64,000 nucleotides of DNA. Source: Bugula neritina. Its lineage: Eukaryota; Bryozoa; Gymnolaemata; Cheilostomatida; Bugulidae. The notes beneath the pieces were generated by a model. It did not search any database and was not told the origin of the DNA. It was given only the letters and a program-made list of their open reading frames with translations. A program made the translations under genes and the position numbers. Shown in pieces: positions 34,201-47,600 of the stretch; the first letter of the stretch is position 1; each line of letters opens with the position of its first letter. The stretch spans positions 3,875,001 through 3,939,000 of the forward strand of contig OZ037769.1 in NCBI GenBank assembly GCA_964035545.1, read 5' to 3'.

Positions 34201-35507
34201 ATGACTGGAAATTTGATACAATCAGATATGAGTAAATACTGTAACATAACTAGCAGTAGATAGACAACATAGTATGTACAATTACGTATGTAATTACGTG
34301 AGTGGTGTAATTTTTCAGCATCCGCTTAGAAAAACCTCTAACTAGCAATAATTATACAACTGCCAAATTTAGCAGCGACTATCTAATGTATATAAATAGC
34401 AACAAGGAATTGAAATTACTCTGAAACTATGTAATACTAAACTTTTGTATTTGATATATTACATTCCACACAACTAATATAAATCTTGAATGTATTATTC
34501 ATATAACATAAACACAGTAAATAAAAGCTGCTAGGGCAACAATGTGAAATATTTCAGTTTAAATTTAGGTAGAATATTACAGTAGCAAATTCTTTACTCT
34601 GTATAAAAAGTAAAACATAAATATTTTCATCATAAAATTGGGTGCATTTTAAGATATAAAATGGCGGTTTCACTAGCATTATTATGACAGAAGATTTCTA
34701 GAATCTAACTAAGTTTGTAGTTACCCTTGACTTTTCAGTATCCGTCAATAATTTCACATCATCTAACTCCTTCAACCTGTGAATGGATTTCAATAGATCA
34801 TAGTGGCTGGCTGGCGAGGTCATATCTTGTCGCATGTTTACTATTCAGCACCAATTCAGGAGTTTAAGGAGAAAGACAACTCCATATTTCCATCCTCTAA
34901 ATGAAATGCGGCTTTATAGGAAACTGTGGACTTGTTTGCAGTTACAGCTTGTGAAAGTCTTGGTAGAAACACCGCTACAAACATAAAATAAAACCTCTAA
35001 AGTTGCCTTTATACCTTCACGATTTTCGGTCAGAATTTCAATTTGGCCGAGTTGACAGTTTGACAGTTGACAAGCTGAGTTTCAGTTTGACTATAAAGGG
35101 GTACCCGGACAAGCATTATTAACTTAAACTCGGTATTTTTTTCAGCAGAGGTATAAACGCAACTTAAAACATCACTACTGCAAACTTTTAAACATTTATT
35201 GCATAAGTATTTGCATGCAATTTGTGATCAGAATCTCAAACTAAAGGATTTTATTTTATTTCATCACACGGTATGATGTCTTGGTTTATTAAAACAGAAC
35301 TTTCTGACTAACCAGAAACAAAAATACCACTCAGAGAACTTAAAAAAGTCTACACTTGTGTATAGAAACACCTGATAGTTGTTTGTACCCAAAGCACAAC
35401 ATAAACTTAGTCCAAGAACTCAAAATGACAAGCATTTCAAACTGTGAAATCAACTTTTTCCCTACAGTTTTTGCGCATTACCAGTAAAACATTTATTATA
35501 CAAAAAT
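31248..35507. other. Spacer between C13-like gene and PRMT7
   Basis: AT-rich non-coding sequence holding the C13-like promoter on the left and the PRMT7 3' UTR on the right. The only signal I can name is TTTATT at 35492-35497, a minus-strand AATAAA 11 bases past the PRMT7 stop. No exon, SINE or tandem array was seen; the AGTATTACTATT-type simple sequence of the other long spacers is absent. Confidence 0.55.
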
Positions 35508-38500
35508 TCAACTAAATTGCAAGTTGCCCTCTTTAACACATACATAAAATCCACCAACATGAATGGAGAAGAGAACAACACAAGGAAACCAATCTCTTAG
35601 CATTTTATACAGACCTTGTTTTCTTTCCATATTCCACTTGGGGTAAGATCCAGGGCTAACATCTCCCAACACACCAAAGGAAACCTGGTTACTCTTGTCC
35701 AAATTATATACCATCCATATTGCTATACCATTATACTCCCCATCTCTAAACAGAGTGCTAACTATATAATGTAAATGGCATTGAAGAACAAAATATATAC
35801 ATATAATATGACTTATAGCTTCCTTTCCCAAAATCCAACAGCATTTGTAAACTGAGACAGATGAAACACTTCAACTCTGCATATTATTATTTTAAATTGT
35901 ATTTTCAACATGGAGGTTGTCAAAAGTATTACTAATAATTACAAAGATTGCTAACAATCTAGCAGTTTTCACAACTAACACCATTGAAATAGTTTCTATT
36001 CTATGTAAATGGCTCAACTTCTTTCATCTCCAATTGAAATTTGGTGACGAAGCTTTAACATAACAAAATCGGTTTGAAGCATGTTGATAGGTTCGTGGAA
36101 TTTATTCGCCTGATATGTTTGTGATGTATCCAACAAAATAAAAAACAAGTAAGAAGCTGGAATGTGTGGCATTTAGACTATTCAAAAAGTAGCACACGGC
36201 AGTAAGAATTGTGACCAAATGCTTATTTTGAAAGCTTCTATGACTCTTATGGAAAGACAAAACAAGCGCCAGCTTTACCAGCCATGAGAGGGCAAGTGTT
36301 GCAAGCAATCTTTTATCTTGGGTTTAGATCAAACTGAAATATAATCAGATGGTTCACTCTTCATTGCAAAAATACTTCAGCATTCCTTGCCAAAAATATT
36401 AATAGCTTGAAGTTAACAGGTATTTGCTAAATTATTAGTAATAGCATCCAATGTTGCTTATTTATTCATATATAACTCCCCTAACCCGTAGTTTTCAAGA
36501 AACTCTACCTGAGTATATCAAAGCTTCCCTCACTTGACATTTGAACCCCTTCAATATCAGCTAGAGATGTGGCTAGGTCAAAGGTTAGTAGCCGAAACGG
36601 TAGACTGAGTGTTTTGCAAGGATATTCCCATAGAGATTGGGGCTCTACAGAATCGTCCGATGTTAACCGAGCATTCTACAGCACAGAACACAGGCTATAT
36701 TAGCATTATAAGTCACTAAATCAAGACACGAAGAAGAAAAACTGAATCGCAACCACTGACCTCTATCATTTCGTCATACACATTGAGGTCTAGACCTTCA
36801 ACTACGCCCACCGGTTGACGGATTTTATGAAGGTCATCAAACTGGACAGCCATAGCCATGAGGTGGGCGGTGCCGGGATAAACCTGAACATTGTGAGTCA
36901 GAGTGGATCGAATGTACCAAAATCTGAGGTCATCCCAAGGTAAGGAGGTTAAGGAGAAATATGGTTCACCAACCAACATAGTAATCTGTAAAACACGATT
37001 CGTTTTAGATGTTATTTAAACATTCTACAAGCTATGAAATTAAACAGTAAGAAAGTAACATTTATTTTGTCTTTTTTCATAAGCCTAGAGAGCGAATTGC
37101 TTGAAAAATAACAAGATAGACAACTACCAAATTAAAATGGAACCTTAGCCTTACGCAGTTGATAACATTATTGATTAAATACTTCCACTTATAAAATCAA
37201 ATGTTGCATACATTTATTTCAGTTAGTAGTTAGATCAATCATGATTTGAGGGAATGAAACTACAAAAAAAGAGAAATATGCACTATGAATATCAGTGATG
37301 CCGACCCAGACAAACGCTGCCTGTCTAGGTGTACCTGCTCCATCACAGATGCGGGGATGTCTTCGTATGAGCTGTAGATATGAATGACGTCTGCTAACTC
37401 ATTATAGTCTATGATAGATTGAGAAATTCTTCTTGAACCAATGAATCCCGACTCCACCACATATATCTGTCGAAAGGTGAAACAAAACTCACTTAAAATT
37501 TAATTATAATGAACGCCTCCTTAGCCATTTGTATAATTTTGTAGAAGTTATTTTTTTGAAGTAGTAGGTATGTAACTAGAAAGTTATTAAAATTGATGAA
37601 AAACATATCATATAAAATGATAACTTTGAATTATAAAATTATTAAACGCCTTTTGTCATTTGTATAAAATAAACATAATTCTGCAGAAAGACAGGTAACT
37701 AAAAAGTAATCAAAAATTAGTGAAAACATATAAAATGAGAGTGTACTTTCTTAGCCCCAAGCCTGGCCAGCAGGTAAGGAAGGAAAGATGAACTCTCACT
37801 GGCACACAGAGCTGTGGTGTTCCCATCCACCTTCCCTTGGAGAAACTTCATATACACAGATATAGAAGACGTGTCTTGTAGCATGGCTAGACGAGGTCTG
37901 GTGTAACAGTGGTGAAGAGCCTGGGAACCAGAGTCCTCTAACCAATATATCTCTTTTCTAAATAAAATCATTAATAAACCTATAGTAATGGAGATGGTTA
38001 AACATAGAAATACTCCGCAGCACACTCTTGTGAAACAATAGCAGATGTGAAGAATTTTATACTTGAAAATATTAAAACATTTTATCATCTCTTTTGTAGC
38101 TGGAATATAAGCCAACTTTTGTATGACCTTGAGCTGAACTTTAAAACTTCTATTATAGGTAACATATTTCCATAATATATGTGATAAAAATATTATATGC
38201 GATATGTATTTATATTATATATATGCAATATATCTATATTATATGTAAGATATATTTATATTATATATAATATATATTTATATTATATGTAATATATATT
38301 TATATTATATATTTGCTATATATTTATATTATACGTAATATATATCTACATAAAATGTTATATATATCTAGAACGGATGTAATATATATATCTATATTAT
38401 ACGTGACATATGCAAGTGCCAGATGGTGTATCCGAGGAAAACCTCGGAAAGACAGGTAAATGAATTACTGAAAACTTCTATTAAAGCAGTAAAAGTGAGA

Positions 38501-41500
38501 AAATCTTACATTTCTGACAAGATTTTTGCTAAACGTTATACCTTTTGTCTGCAGGTAGAATATCAAAAGCGAGACTATATTCATCATGTTGAGACAAGAT
38601 TGCATAACCTTCACCTTTGACGACAGGAAGTGGATTTTGAGGGAAGAATACGGCCTGCATCCAGTGATCCCGCCACTGAAAGTATTATAGAAACTACACA
38701 ATAATCACAGCCATGTCAAGGTCACTACGTTCACTTATATTCATTGGGCTAAGTCCACTAAGATTATCCAATTAAAGCCAAATGCTATTATTTGAAACAA
38801 ATTGTCTTGAGATGAAATTTGTCATCCCACAAAACATATATAACTTTGTATTAGTTGTAAAATTACCAAGTTATGCGAATGTATAATAAATGTTTACACA
38901 GAGTGATAGACAGAAACCTGCAATTTATCAGCGCAGTAAGGTTGGTGCCAAGCGGGAGCACAAGATAGCTGTATATCACCCTCCATGTCCATGTCTAAAT
39001 CCCACCACATGAAGAAGGCGTGACAACTCCCGGATGTACTCGCAGTGAATAGGGTAACACTCTCATTCTCTATGGGCAGATCTTTTCTTCCGCAAAAGTC
39101 AAAACTGCGAAAAGTTGAAAGGTCAAGGTATTCTACCACCATTTGTACAAATAATAGCTAAGACTCCAGCATAGCGTAGATACGTTTAGCAGAATGAGAC
39201 AGTACAGAAGTGTAAAAGTGAACTAGCCAGCTAGATAAGGATAAATTATATATTTTTTAAACCTTTTCCTCTTAAAAAATGTAGAGTACAATTTTAGAAT
39301 TAAAGATATGCTACAGTGACCAAAATTTGTTGGGTCCAAAACTGTCTAATATAAAAAAAATCACCATTTGAGCTCTAAAAAAGGAGAAATCCATTCACAG
39401 ACCTTTTTATTATCTGAATTTAGGAAAAAGTTGCAATACAAAAAAATAACTTGGTAGTCACATTACAGTGAAGGCCTATAGCGCTGTAATTAAAGTCAAC
39501 AAAAGAAATGAAATATAGTTAGATACTTCACCATTATCCTACAATGTTGCTTCAGCACCATAGACCCGTACAGCATGTCAAAACTATACTTACGTGAACA
39601 CAACTTTGGGAGGAGCTAGCGCATCGAAGAGATCGTTGCTGAGTTGAGACAATTGAAGATCAAAGAGTGGAGCTGCCAGCCCATTGTTAAATTGCTCAGC
39701 AGATGGGGGCGTGCCAATGTCGGCTAGCTCTTTGGGAAGAGAGATCTTTAAATGATTGCACGTGGAGAGGTATGATGATTGTACGGGTTGTATGTACATC
39801 CTGGATGCACTGGGCACGACAATACAGTCCGGCTAGAAGAGTCATAAAATACATCATTGTTTACATCATGTTAGTATATAGCCTAATTTAAATTTTTGAT
39901 CTAAGACAACAGTCTATATACAGATAAGTATATAATCGAGTAAGTAAGATAATAAGTAAGATAATCGAGTTCAATTTTGGCTAAAATAAACAATTTTTTG
40001 CTGTGGTCTTATAGATGAAGGTCTTTTAAAAAATTATCATCATATTTTCATGTTTCAAAAAAATATATAAGCTAAATGATGGGTTATTATTTAAAGTGGA
40101 AAAATTCAGCATCACTTTGCCTAACCTCGAGTAAATGTTTCAAAGCGTGTCTGAAAGTGCTAATAGCACCTTCTCCAATGAGCTCTGTATCAAACACCTC
40201 TGTAACCAGTATGTTAGCTTTAACACTCATATCTTCAGGTATTAAGACATCAGTGGACCTTTTGTGAATTAGTTTAATTTTCCCTGCCATTCCATTCACA
40301 GCAATTATCTTCTCCGCGCATACAGCAGCTGGCTCAAATGCCTGAAATAACAGAAAGTACAAAAACATAAACTTTCCATGAACCTACTACTAGCTAGAAT
40401 TTTCAAAGTTTATAAAAACAAAGAATGTTACGATAATTGAATATTTTTTAGCAAAGCAAAAACACGTTTTAGTTAAGATTTTGAAGGTATTTCAACTTTG
40501 TCATGAAGTATGCATGTATTATTTTTAATCGCCTCATACGCCTCACCTACTGTAGAGCACAAACATCACAACATAAACAGCTTACATCACAAGCATGAAC
40601 TGTGTCAGCCCCATTCCGAACCGCCATCATAGATAACAAGCCTGTTCCTGTACCGATGTCAAGGACATTACACGCTCTCCCTCTTTCTCTCATGCGTTTG
40701 ATAGCTGCTATGATGCCAAACTCATACTTTTTATTCTGTGAAAAAAAGAATTTGAGTTTTTGTGTACGAGTGAACAGAACCACCAACCTTCATTTATTAT
40801 TTGGATAAACAACTACTTGCTGTATATTCAAGCTTCATGTGACACAGATCAAATAACTATTTATGTAATTTCAATTTCACATTGATTTTATAGAAGTAAA
40901 CTTCTGCAAATCTCTGTTTATACCAAGGTCATGGCTATGACTTTCGGTGACTAAATTCACTATGCTAAATCGTAGTGATTTTATCCTATACATACATATA
41001 TGTATAATTTATAAATATATATAATATCTAAATATATACAACATCATAACATATTTCAGCACAATAACCATTGCTTACACAGCATGCGTTTACCTTTAAT
41101 TGATATATTATGTCATTACTGGACTAGCTTAGCAATAGTGATACTATTTTGTTATTTGCTCATATTTAATAAGGAAACCATATGCAAAATACTAATAAAA
41201 GTTATTTAATTTTATAGCTGTCAAGTTGATAACCTATTTAAATTATATTAGTTTTTGCTCCCATTTATTCCTCCTAGCCTTGCTTTTTTTGCAGTTCTGT
41301 CACGAATTTAAAAACCAGTTGTTAATTTTTCATTCCACTAAAATTAAAAAAATTAAATTGCCCCTACCCTCTCCGTATCATGTAGCATATCGGCATAAGC
41401 AGACCTGTCAAAAGAATAAAAAAATAACACGACATGACTCTATTTTCACGACGTTAGGGTAGCAGCAGTATTCAAACTTTATGACCAAAATGATGCTTAG

Positions 41501-41814
41501 CAAAATAACTTTATCTAGCACAATCGGATTGCCATGCAAACTTTTACTTTTGAGAACATAAAGTTGGTGAAAGTTGTAAGCATCACCAACTCAGTTTGAT
41601 TTGAGTGCAAATTTAAAAACAAAAACACTGAAATAGTGACACATGTTCCCATTGACAATTTGTGTCACTAAGTTCAAAACAAATTTTGAGAAGAATGTAA
41701 TCATCACTAAGTATTGTACCGTGCTATTTCCTGGCAATAGTCATAGTTTTCATCTTCAACTATCCAGTGTTGCTTGCCTGTAGTTGGGTTAACTTTTGAC
41801 AATTTAAGGGCCAT
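35508..41814 (-). CDS. PRMT7: Protein arginine N-methyltransferase 7
   Basis: Twelve minus-strand exons: 41720-41814, 41368-41404, 40586-40735, 40126-40341, 39594-39832, 38918-39104, 38615-38675, 37747-37952, 37335-37466, 36761-36985, 36509-36675 and 35508-35745. Phases close and give 650 residues, near the ~690 of vertebrates. PRMT7 makes omega-monomethylarginine on histones, spliceosomal and other proteins using S-adenosylmethionine. Seen: N-terminal [21 protein letters not shown] motif [11 protein letters not shown] (68-78), the double-E loop [13 protein letters not shown] with Glu142 and Glu151 nine apart, then a second methyltransferase-like half ([16 protein letters not shown]) whose catalytic loop is degenerate as in the family. 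Exon 8 needs the acceptor AAAAG|AG at 37953; the nearer TTTAG would break the frame. The C-terminus diverges after [10 protein letters not shown]. An AT-rich TATATTTATATT stretch fills intron 7 (about 38160-38410). Confidence 0.95.
38160..38410. repeat. AT-rich repeat in PRMT7 intron 7
   Basis: Degenerate repeats of TATATTTATATTATATGTAA, period about 22-28 bp. Confidence 0.85.
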
Positions 41815-43787
41815 GGCTAAGTCTTTATATTTCTTCTAGAATCAAATCAGTAAAATACTACATGTTTATGATGTCACAACAAATCCAGTTGGTATATACT
41901 TGTGATGGAAATGTAAGGTAAGTGAAAAAGTTGAATAATGCACATATGTATGCGTTCTATACACAAATCCTAAAAAAATAATATAATTTTAACTCATTAA
42001 GTTTCACACAAATACTTATACAAGATTAAGCAACAGAAACAGTATATAATACTAGTATTATGTTCTAAATAGTCATTGGATAGCTTTATTTAATATAATT
42101 ATAACCATAAGTATAACTATTTCATTATAATTTCAAATTAAAGTTTCAAGAGTTTAAGAACAAGTTTAAATCAATATGATAAGATTAGTCATATAGTATT
42201 ACTATTAGTTATACTGATATTAATATTACAATAGTAATACTAATAGTAATAGTAATACTAAGTTTAATGCCAAATATTAATAGGCAATACTGATCACTTG
42301 TTATTAATATTATTATACTTATACTTATAGTTTAAGTCATACTTATACTTATAAGTTAGTCATTTACTGATAAGTGATTTAGTTTTACTCAGTCTATTAG
42401 TATTAGTATTACTCTGTCTGATAGTGATACTGTAGTAGTATGAGTCATACTACTACAGTATTTAGTATTTTAAACCACTCAAACGTCAAATTTTATGCAG
42501 TTACAAAGCTATAACATCAGAAATGATAGTAATTGAACCAATAAATAAATAAATAATATTTGCCAAGAGTGGTAAATAATGTATTTTTATTGACTTCGAG
42601 TTGGACATTACATTCGAGAGCGTGTTGGTAGTTTCGCTTTGACCTTGAGCAGTTAAAAACGGAAAAATCTGACTTATTTGACGAAATTCGTAATTATGCC
42701 GTAAATTCAATATGCGTTTACAGGGTGCTAATGATAAACATTAGTTTCGGTTCATTTCCAAGCTCTTTGGAGCGAAAGTGACTCGGACGTTATGATTTTG
42801 CATCAAATCATTCTGGATCACGCGTTTCTATTGGATAAATCAGTGTTTAGCATTTAACCTTTCCTTAGTCCACGTGTGAATATAGGCAATTACATTTTAC
42901 CTTTACTAATACTAATAGTAATACCATGTCTATTGCTATATTCTGATTCTTAGGCATGATTAGAACTTATAGCTATAGCTATTCTTATTCCTACCCTCAA
43001 TTACTAAATTAGAATTTTAATTCGCTATTACTACTAGTGCTTCAGCTTGTTACAAATTGAAACTGATAGTCATAGTGATATTAAATTATATTAGTCAGCG
43101 CGGTAGAACTGAGTCAGAGTTGAAGTCGCCCACGGTTAAACTAAAACAGTAATTGTAAACACTGCCTGATTCAGATTACCTAGCTTATCATTATGAGGAT
43201 GTAGTTGTACATGTGAACATTAAAGTCAAAATCCAGGTAAAAATCTTTTAAGTTTTAAGTGAATCAGTAAATTTATTAACCTTTTGGTCTAAATTTAGTT
43301 TTACTTGCAAGTATTACTATTACTATTAGTATTACTATAACTATTACTATTAGTATTAGTATTACTATTACTATTAGTATTAATATTAGTAATACTAATT
43401 GAGTATTAGACATACTCTTAGTTAAACTACCTTCGATTTGAAGTTATTGGCAATTATTGCCATTACATTATCAGTTACACTAGGTTTAGCCATTAAATTT
43501 TTACAACACCAGCAGTAGCAAGTTTGTGCTTTATAGATGTTTCTTGATCTAATAATGAAGAACTGTAAGCCTCGTGCGTGACAATATGTATTCAAATTCT
43601 ATCAATTGATATTTGATTGCTTGTATTTTATGTTTGTAAGTGAATTTGGATACCCTAATTATAAAGTATTGCTGCTTATTGCATGTCATTAATAATAAAC
43701 ATGATTTATTTTTTAGATGCACAAAAATATTTGACAAAGATATTATTGCTTTCTAGGTTTCCAAAAGTCAACTACCGTTTCAACAAA
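41815..43787. other. Divergent spacer between PRMT7 and PLA2G12
   Basis: Contains simple sequence of AGTATTACTATT-like words at about 42180-42470 and 43315-43400, separated by unique sequence. A 3' splice site TTTCTAG at 43755 probably opens a 5' UTR exon of PLA2G12. Promoters of both genes should lie here, but none is clear. Confidence 0.55.
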
Positions 43788-45069
43788 ATGGCAACTTTAG
43801 ATAGAGTCATTATAGCCATGATGATTTTATTTGCTTTTACTAAACAAACTTTAGGCAGTAGCAATACTGCTTCCTTCACTGGTTCTGTGCTTAAAGCTGT
43901 GGAGTCTACTATAGCAAACTTCTTATTCCAAGAAAATGCTGGCGTGGACAGCAGTTGTGATACTTACAAATGCCCTGATGGTAAGTAAACAGCAGCATAC
44001 AAATGAATAATGTAGAAAGCACACCCAATATTTTTATGTATTGCTCTATCTTCAAATGTTCCTAGATCAAATAAGACAAACTCATGTTACCATTGCATAA
44101 TTTTCACATGACAGGTGTTTTAAAGTGATATTAACAAGTCATTTTTCATAAGCTAAAAGTTCCAGTTTGTAATTGAGAGTTATCTGCTCTATAGCATAAA
44201 ATCGATTATATCTTTCCTCCAGTTTCTCAGATGAATATTGCAGGTGGTATTTGTAGTTTGCTATTACATCATAATAATAATGTTAAGTTTTCTTGAGAGG
44301 TAACTTGAACCATTCAGCAAGATAGTATGGTTTAAATGATTTTTTTTCAAAATAAACTTATGCAGTGGAAAAAGATATCTACACTATTATGTTTTATATT
44401 AACATTACTCTCTCAATGTTTTGCAGGGAAAATACGTGTTTCTAAGAAGGGACATAAGCCTACAGTGAATGGGTGTGGGTCATTCGGTGTAAAGGTAAGA
44501 TGGTTTTCTTAATAGCAAGGGTACTGAAAAAATGTTGGATTATTGGTGCCGGTCATTTATTATTTACTCACATTGTTCCCTATCCAGGATTTGCTTGCTG
44601 TTTTAGACTTACTTGTAATTACAGATTGATTTAAATGATCTTCCAGCTCTAGAATCATGCTGCAACAGCCATGACATTTGCTATGAGAGTTGCGGTAAAA
44701 GTCGATCAGAATGTGACCGAGTACTTCAACAGTGTGCTAAACAAGTTTGTGTTGATACATCCAACAAAGTGCAGCTTTCAGGTGACCCTGTGTTAGAAGG
44801 TAAGATATCAAGAGTCTTGATATGGTATAACAGGTTTACAGGCAGCAAAATATGTTAATAATAATAGAAATTTTGATGACGATGCTTATTGACTATAATG
44901 CTTGTAACTACGCATAATGAATTCTTTTAATATTGCAGCCTGTAAAACGCTAAGCAACATGATAATTGAAACAACCAATTTCTTAGGATGCACTCCTTTT
45001 GTTAAAGGCCAACAAGCAGCTTGTGAATGTGTGAGTAAAAATAAGAGATCACACAAATCTGAGTTATGA
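43788..45069 (+). CDS. PLA2G12A: Group XII secreted phospholipase A2
   Basis: Four exons join in phase: 43788-43980, 44427-44494, 44625-44799 and 44939-45069, giving 188 residues, the size of the vertebrate enzyme. A signal peptide (MATLDRVIIAMMILFAF) is followed by CDTYKCPDG, the calcium-loop region NGCGSFGV, the active-site segment CCNSHDICYESCG with His103 and Asp104, and further paired cysteines (GCTPF, AACEC). The family hydrolyses the sn-2 ester of phospholipids in a calcium-dependent way and has an atypical calcium loop; some members are barely catalytic. Assignment to A rather than B type is not possible here. AATAAA at 45404-45409 is a likely poly(A) signal, putting the transcript end next to the fukutin stop codon. 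Confidence 0.93.
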
Positions 45070-45449
45070 CACCACCCAGACTACATGCTTATAAATAAGT
45101 TTATTTGCACCAAAGATTTAGATGTTATACACAATTATATTTATATTGTATTTTCATAACTAGTTTCTTTTACAAGTTTATTTAAACAGTTGCTAAGTTA
45201 TATTTTGTGAAGGCCATCAACTTACAATCTATTGTCATTTCAAGATTTATATGTCTAATTGCATTATTCTATGCATTAAAGTATATTCCAATTTATTTTG
45301 ATATATGTAGTTAAGGCCAAATTCTAATATATCAAGCCTGTAAAAATTAAGTACTTCCAATTAGAGATTGTATAAAATTGTTTTATAAAAACTTTTACAA
45401 CACAATAAAAAGTTAATATAATTCACAAAACTGAATGAAATGAAACAAT
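45070..45449. other. Short convergent spacer with crossed poly(A) signals
   Basis: The PLA2G12 signal AATAAA is at 45404-45409, close to the fukutin end. The minus-strand signals TTTATT at 45100-45105 and about 45176-45181 are close to the PLA2G12 end. If used, the two 3' UTRs overlap by about 300 bases. Confidence 0.55.
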
Positions 45450-46787
45450 TTAAAGCTCCTGTCGTTCCCAGTCTAAATCCAGTCTTTTACCATTCTTATC
45501 CCAGAGCTGTATTACTTCGTTTAATTCATCATCCGGCCATTCACCATTAGGCTTCACATTAAAAGGCGATGTCTTCCAGTCCCAATTTTTCACAGGAGTA
45601 AACCAATTGGGCCCATAATTGGCTTTTATATATAATTCTGTATCACAGGGTACTCGAATCTTGATGCCCTCAAGCTCACTCCAGCAAAGGGTGAATATGT
45701 CAAAACTGTATTTAAATTTTTCTCCACTGTTGTAATCTGTCCCACCATTCCACACCTTTCCTGTCAATTTATCCTCATAAAAGAAAAAAATGTCAAGTTT
45801 TAATTTTCCCATGTCAAATGTGTACTGCAAACTATCAGAGATTTTTCCAAATTTATGATCTAGTCCTAAAGATGATGCCTTCAACTTCTCCAAGAGTCCA
45901 TCACCGTGATCTTTAATAAACACACCAATATCAACATCTACAGTGTATGGTATGATATCACATTGCCTGAACCAACCCAATAACGTACCACTACTTAACC
46001 AAAATGGTACACCAAATTTGTCTAACCGTGATTTGATTAAATTTATTGCTTTTAGGGCATTCTCTTTAAATTCAGTAGCATTTTTACTGGTGTCCTTGGG
46101 ATGAAGTTGAAAAAATTTATTAGCCCTTGAAATATTGCAAGGGATATAAACTGACTGTTCGTAGTCATAAACAAACTTCTTAGGATAATGTGGCAAATAC
46201 AATTCTAGTCCATCGATAGGAGCTTTAAAATCATATTCAAATTCATCTAATGCACCCTCATGATTGGTGAACTCCATGTGATGGCGGCTGGTATGATCAG
46301 ATCCATACCAGTACCATTGATACCTTTGATGGAAAATCACAATATGTAAAGCATGATTATCATGCGCCCGTAAATGAATATGTGTTGGAATATCTGAAGC
46401 AATCCTTTCACTATAGGTAACCTCAATGTCATAGCCTGAAGATTTTAATTTAGGAAGTACACCAAACTTGAGATCGTCAAAGTCAACACTTCGGATAGCA
46501 AACGTATAAACATGGTTTTTGCACAATAACCTGCAGGGACTATGAGCTTCTTCAAATGTCTCTTCCACTAACTTTCTAAGAATATATGGGTCAACTAATA
46601 TACAATGAACATCTGCTTCATCACAATGTAAAACAAATTCTTTTATCATGTTGAATGCACTAGACTGCTTTCTAATTTTTTGGATTGGATGAAGTTTTGG
46701 AGCACAATAGAAGAGGTATGTCTGAATGATGATGAAAATAATCACCAAGCTGCCAAAAGTGCCTGTAACAGTTGATCTGCTCACCAT
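45450..46787 (-). CDS. FKTN: Fukutin (ribitol-5-phosphate transferase), intronless coding region
   Basis: One uninterrupted frame of 445 residues. Fukutin is a type II Golgi membrane enzyme that adds ribitol 5-phosphate from CDP-ribitol to the core M3 glycan of alpha-dystroglycan. A short cytosolic start is followed by a membrane anchor (about residues 10-28). The C-terminal LicD-type nucleotidyltransferase-like half has PFWLSSGTLLGWFRQCDIIP and DVDIGVF (284-290) with its acidic metal-binding motif. The length matches the vertebrate protein (461). The ATG at 46785-46787 follows a TTTTCAG acceptor some 22 bases upstream, so there is probably a spliced 5' UTR. Unlike all neighbours, the coding region has no intron. 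Confidence 0.93.
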   Translation of the reverse strand: MVSRSTVTGTFGSLVIIFIIIQTYLFYCAPKLHPIQKIRKQSSAFNMIKEFVLHCDEADVHCILVDPYILRKLVEETFEEAHSPCRLLCKNHVYTFAIRSVDFDDLKFGVLPKLKSSGYDIEVTYSERIASDIPTHIHLRAHDNHALHIVIFHQRYQWYWYGSDHTSRHHMEFTNHEGALDEFEYDFKAPIDGLELYLPHYPKKFVYDYEQSVYIPCNISRANKFFQLHPKDTSKNATEFKENALKAINLIKSRLDKFGVPFWLSSGTLLGWFRQCDIIPYTVDVDIGVFIKDHGDGLLEKLKASSLGLDHKFGKISDSLQYTFDMGKLKLDIFFFYEDKLTGKVWNGGTDYNSGEKFKYSFDIFTLCWSELEGIKIRVPCDTELYIKANYGPNWFTPVKNWDWKTSPFNVKPNGEWPDDELNEVIQLWDKNGKRLDLDWERQEL

Positions 46788-47504
46788 CTTTGCATCTCCT
46801 GAACACTCCTGAAAATATCATCATAAGTCAGAATAATAAACACAGAAAAATCAGATAAGAATAAAATATGTTTTGTAGCTTTATTATAAGCCCTTGAATT
46901 ATTTCAAAATTGATATGCATTATAGATTAAAGCCTCTAAACTATCGTTGTTTCTTTGACTGGCACAATTGAAACACATCTAAAATTATCACAGTGACTGG
47001 AAGTTGAAAATCTGTATTACGATCAATTCAAATTAAAAGTATGATTTGCTACATGAGAAACATTATTTAGCTTGGCAGTATGACAGTATTAAGTTTCAAT
47101 AGTGTTGGAGACTGGTAGTTATAAGCATATAATCATAACAGCAAATCCTTGTAGATACCTATACTAAGGCTGGGCCTAATGTCTACAGTCTTCTGCCATG
47201 GTGAGTTTCCAGTTTGATGTTGAGGCAGGTAAGAAAATGATAGCCTGCACTCACGCCACAATAATAGTTTAACAATCATTAGAACTTCCAAATAACTATA
47301 TAGATGGTAATGCTAACTAATAGTAATAATAATTAAATTTCGATTTGATTAAAATAATTCCAATTGTGAGCTGCCCAAATACTCATTTTTCCTTCACTGC
47401 TTAGCTACTATTACTAATAGTATCATCATGATAACAAAAATTTATTATAAGTAATAGTATAACTATAAGTATTAATATAACATTAAAATTACATTAACTA
47501 TAGA

Positions 47505-47600
47505 GTTCATCTCATCTCATCTCATCTAATTAATCTCACTCGGAGCGCTTTGGCTCCTTTATCGAGATGCAGTGGTGTATGAACAATTGTTTAAATTATC
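47505..47600 (-). mobile_element. Possible LINE/SINE 3' tail
   Basis: On the minus strand a GATAAAGGAGCCAAAGCGC segment is followed by AGATTAATTAGATG and a short GATGA-type tandem tail. A unique core ending in short tandem repeats resembles 3' ends of some non-LTR elements. No body or target duplication was identified. Confidence 0.3.
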
